A DNA stretch of 64,000 bases from Craterostigma plantagineum (taxonomy: Eukaryota; Streptophyta; Magnoliopsida; Lamiales; Linderniaceae), in contig JAPQWV010000050.1 in the NCBI GenBank assembly GCA_027422505.1, forward strand, positions 1,674,001-1,738,000, read 5' to 3'. Both the position numbers and the translations under genes were made by a program. Positions 60,955-64,000 of the stretch are shown here, one piece after another; within the stretch, counting starts at the first letter, position 1; each line of letters starts with the position of its first letter. The notes beneath the pieces were generated by a model. The model saw nothing but the letters and a program-made list of their open reading frames with translations, made no database searches and was not told the origin of the DNA.

Positions 60955-61014
60955 ACACCTGGTCTTTGTGATCTCGTCAGAACTAACACCTGGTCTTTGT
61001 GATCTCGTCAGAAC
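60955..61014. repeat. Perfect short tandem duplication (~30 bp x 2)
   Basis: aacacctggtctttgtgatc plus tcgtcagaac occurs twice, separated by one or two bases. Confidence 0.85.
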
Positions 61015-61724
61015 TTCCGTAGACATGTCTTTTTAAGACATGCTTCGATGATTGGAAGGAAGCCCTGCCGTTGCAACATCAAAACAACAACGGAATCAGG
61101 CCATCGTCTCGAGCTAGTCTCTAGTACGATGTAAACAGGACACCTATGTAGCCCCGGTTCATCAAGCCTGTCCTCACAAGCCACGTCTTGGGGTTTGTCC
61201 CTGAAGTCGTGTCGATGGATTGCCTTAGTGGCTCCTTATGGCTATTACCAGCACAGACCTGTCATAAATAAAACATGTCGGACCACTCACAACTTTCCAC
61301 CGAGCGTACCACCGTGAGGCGGGCTCTCCAACAGTTAAACGTACATTACGAAGGAGCCTCGACACAACTTAAAACCTTCTTCTGGAGCCAGACAAGCTTC
61401 CTGAGGCTGAACCAGACAACTTTCTTCAAAGAAGACGAATCTGGAGCCGTGAAGAAGAAGATTAACCTGAGCATCAACTCCATCTTCTTGTCCCGATGAT
61501 GAGACCTTTTTGCCAAAGACGATGCCCCCATTTTGATCCATCACATGACGATCTCCCCAACTCGATTATCATGGAGGGAGTAGCACTAAAGAAAAATGGG
61601 AGCAATATCACGCGAAAATGCAAGATAATTCAGAAATGTCAAATCCTCAAGCGTCGACGAAGAATTAGGAAACACCACGGACTTCAAAAATTGAAGTTGC
61701 TACCCAAATTTCAATAGGACTCCT

Positions 61725-61985
61725 CAATCACAACACAAGGTTGATTACATGTAGGGGGAGTTGTGCCATTATTGAAGGGAAAGATCGAACATAAACAAGA
61801 AGATACGGCAAGCAGCTTCAACACGACTTCCAAAGACTGAACTTGCCGCCTCGTGAATGCGTCTCAGAATCTAAAGAACTTCCCAATTCCAGCACAAGGT
61901 TGAACAAATGTAGAGGGAGTTGTGTCACTATCAAAGGGAGAGATCGAACACAAAAAGAGAAAATACGGCAAGCAATTTCGAATAC
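61725..61985. repeat. ~135-bp tandem repeat, two diverged units
   Basis: Each unit has cacaaggttga, aatgtag(g/a)gggagttgtg, a gggaaaga/gggagaga tcgaaca block and atacggcaagca. Multiplied polypurine-like stretches suggest they arose within the LTR element. Confidence 0.7.
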
Positions 61986-62197
61986 CATTCGAGAAGAGAA
62001 GTTCAATAGACGGTGAGCTTGGAGATCTCCTAAAGAAGAGGTCACAAGACAAGGTAAAGGAGAGACAATTGAAGAAGAGCACACACGCACACGCTTCCTC
62101 CAATGCATACTTTAATACGTGCTCTTCGAGAACTCAGGATTATTGCACGAGAAGGAGATAACCAGCGGTCAATTGCAAATTGACACCAAGGGGATAT

Positions 62198-62536
62198 TGT
62201 TAAGAATTAATTTATTGTGGTCAATTAATTAGTTATCTTAGTCTTATATTTATTTAAGTGAACTATGCTTTAGTTTTAGAGCCTGGGGATCTTATTATTG
62301 TAATGGGCTCACAAGGACTCAAGTATTATATAATAACATGTGGTTTAAATAATAAAATCCTAACACATAGGAGTGTCTTGTGTGAGAACAATAGTGTGAG
62401 AATAATAGTGAGAGAATTTTTTCGAAGCTCCCAACCTTCTTCATACACACATCCCCCACGATATCAATTCTTCCCATAATTAAATCGTGCTTATATTGTC
62501 CTATTGTTAGATTATTTGGATAGATTAGGACCAACA
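62198..62536 (+). repeat. Single LTR, about 339 bp
   Basis: Begins TGTTAAGAATT directly after a purine tract (aaggggata) and ends ggaccaaca. It contains an aataaaat signal near 62350. As no mate is visible upstream, this is a truncated element's 3' LTR. Confidence 0.65.
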
Positions 62537-63361
62537 GAATGTCTCATTTCTGCAAGCACAAAACTAACTAAATGTGTGACGTGAGATATATTTTATTAGT
62601 TGTTACATATGGTAGCCAAGAAGAATTTTTCGCATCTATTTTGTCCGGTGCTAATTTTTTGGAGTCTACATCAATTCATCAAGTTAAAAATAAACATGAT
62701 TGGTGTTTGTGATTTTTCAAAGATTAACACCATTCAGAAAATATATTGAAGTTAGAAAATGATATATTACCTAGAAGACCTAGTCAAACAAGATTGATAT
62801 TCCAATGGAGTTCTCAATAAAAGACAACGGGCACGGTTCTGATAACATAAGTGCTGCTACTTACTAAGACCTTACAACTTCGTAGTCCGACGTAGTTTAT
62901 CTTAAGGAACGAGCAATCCATATGCCCCCACCAATAATTATGTTGACAATCCCATTTCAACAATACAATTGATGCTTCTCGAAAGTTTTCGAAATAACTT
63001 AAGTTCTCAAAGGATATATTCATCGGAAGCTTGTGTATTTATCGAGAGAAAGGAATCTCATAGAGTTGCTATGTTCCACATTTTGCTGGTCGTCCTAATC
63101 ATTGTCTAGAAATAAAAGTAGGAGTACCAATCATTATACTGTATATTGTGTAAGATGAATCGTTCGATTGGTTTCTGCAATGGAACACTTATAGATTTAC
63201 AGGCTATGAGATAAAGGAGATTGAAGTGAAGATATCATTGGGGCCAAGAATTGAAGAAATTCTCATACCAAGAGACAAGTTTTGCCATAAGTGTTAGGTA
63301 TGGGACTAACCCCTCGAACCGGTTAAATCTGCGACTCTTAAACCCACCTACTCAGTAGCAA
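62537..63361. other. Unassigned DNA
   Basis: No gene is seen. The phrase tgttaggtatgggacta occurs at about 63294 and again at about 63388 inside the next element. Confidence 0.4.
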
Positions 63362-63888
63362 TGTTGAGGAATCCCACACCAGGGAATGTTAGGTATGGGA
63401 CTACTGTTCCTCGAGCCGATTACGCAAGAACAAAAAAAGGCCATTCTTAGTACGGTGTGGTTCGTGGACGAACTAGGCTGAAGCTGGTGGGCATGCGACA
63501 ACCGGGGTCGATGAAGGCGGGGAGTGATCGCCGGTGCCAAGGTGTACGGCAATGAGCGGCTCCTGAAAGACGTCTAGGCATAAGGGTACATGAATGAACT
63601 GATTCCACACCGAATGAGAGTGGGTAAGGAATGGTATTACTGACTTGATAAGTACTACTTACCACCAAGGTGCACCTTCCTTTTTCGGGAGCACATCCAT
63701 AAGAACTTCAAAGTTAAAGAGGATTGACATCAAGTAGCATTGGATGGGTAACCCCCTGAAAGTTAACCCAGGGTACGAGCGAGTGAGGACAAAGCACGTT
63801 GGGAAGACTAGTGGTGGTACAGTGAGGATGGGCTATCAATCTGTATGTTGTGGGACCAATCCCACATGACCCGGTGCAGGATCCAACA
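63362..63888 (+). mobile_element. Cassandra-like TRIM LTR carrying 5S-rRNA-derived sequence
   Basis: Begins tgttgaggaatcccacac and ends ggatccaaca. It contains a stretch like the 5S rRNA internal promoter region, followed by gagcgagtgaggacaaagca and gggaagactagtggtgg, which I recall as Cassandra LTR sequence. No coding capacity and no second LTR are visible before the window ends. Flanks agcaa / ataag are not a clean duplication. Confidence 0.55.
63696..63763 (+). other. 5S rRNA-like segment (degenerate)
   Basis: tccataagaacttcaaagtt and agtagcattggatgggtaac then cccctgaaagt align by eye with the plant 5S pieces around CATCAGAACTCCGAAGTTAA and AGTAGTACTAGGATGGGTGA. It is diverged and lacks 5S ends, so it is not a functional 5S gene. 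Confidence 0.6.
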
Positions 63889-64000
63889 ATAAGAAGAAGA
63901 CAATTTCCTTTTAAATACGATGTTATAATATTTTGATCCCCGATTTGTCCGGGAAATGACGATAATAAATTAAAGAAACGAAAATATATTTGGAGAGTGA
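63889..64000. other. Window edge, unassigned
   Basis: Purine-rich then AT-rich sequence with no recognised feature. Confidence 0.3.

Larger units (their letters stand above)
59991..62197 (+). mobile_element. 3' interior of a copia-like, apparently non-coding LTR element
   Basis: Several PPT-like tracts (tgagggggagcat, tgagggggagtaat, gtagggggagttgtg) occur before the final caaggggatat that abuts the LTR at 62198. No gag or pol motif is readable, so it is either a LARD-like element or badly decayed. The left boundary is a guess; no 5' LTR was found. Confidence 0.45.

Overview
The window is nuclear DNA of a eudicot plant. The evidence is spliced genes with GT-AG introns, a chloroplast thylakoid insertase (ALB4 type), a chloroplast starch kinase (GWD1), a KDEL-tailed cysteine endopeptidase, an F-box/FBA protein, a SIAMESE-related CDK inhibitor, a metal-binding isoprenylated protein, and plant Ty1-copia, CACTA, Mutator-like and Stowaway elements. 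I cannot name the species. From memory of Arabidopsis, the gene order looks like two conserved blocks of chromosome 1: RING protein / ALB4 / CCT5 at 1-10 kb (At1g24440-At1g24510) and SMR / lipase / GWD at 27-56 kb (At1g10690-At1g10760). This is recall, not a computed result.

Layout. 1-12 kb is gene-dense: an AIRP2-like RING E3 ligase (+), ALB4 (+), CCT5 (-, convergent with ALB4) and a papain-type KDEL protease (-). 12-17.5 kb holds an intronless F-box gene between short foldback and Stowaway-type MITEs, a 21-bp minisatellite, and an orphan first exon of a 20S proteasome beta-2 gene. 18-26 kb is a GH5 cellulase-like gene with a C-terminal lectin-like region; its third exon is split by a young Ty1-copia element with a perfect 5-bp target duplication. 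27 kb has a small SMR gene.

29-32 kb is a run of giant palindromes: a 1.46-kb GC-rich foldback next to a Mutator-like element with a 9-bp target duplication and an odd internal inverted copy of its own flank. A HIPP gene follows at 32-34 kb. 35-43.6 kb is a nested transposon island: a solo LTR interrupted by a 1.47-kb CACTA element and by a 5.7-kb non-coding LTR element of the same family in the opposite orientation. An alpha/beta-hydrolase lipase and the about 33-exon GWD gene (both -) fill 43.8-56.3 kb. The remaining 7.7 kb is AT-rich, with a possible P450 N-terminal relic, the 3' part of a copia-like element with one LTR, and a Cassandra-like, 5S-rRNA-derived LTR at the right edge.

The host genes do not form a shared pathway; they are ordinary single plant genes. 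Exon phases were checked by hand for all genes except GWD. They gave uninterrupted frames with lengths close to those I recall for the families. I found no evidence of a new multi-gene system. The most interesting material is the apparently fresh transposon knock-out of the GH5 gene and the palindromic and nested transposon structures.
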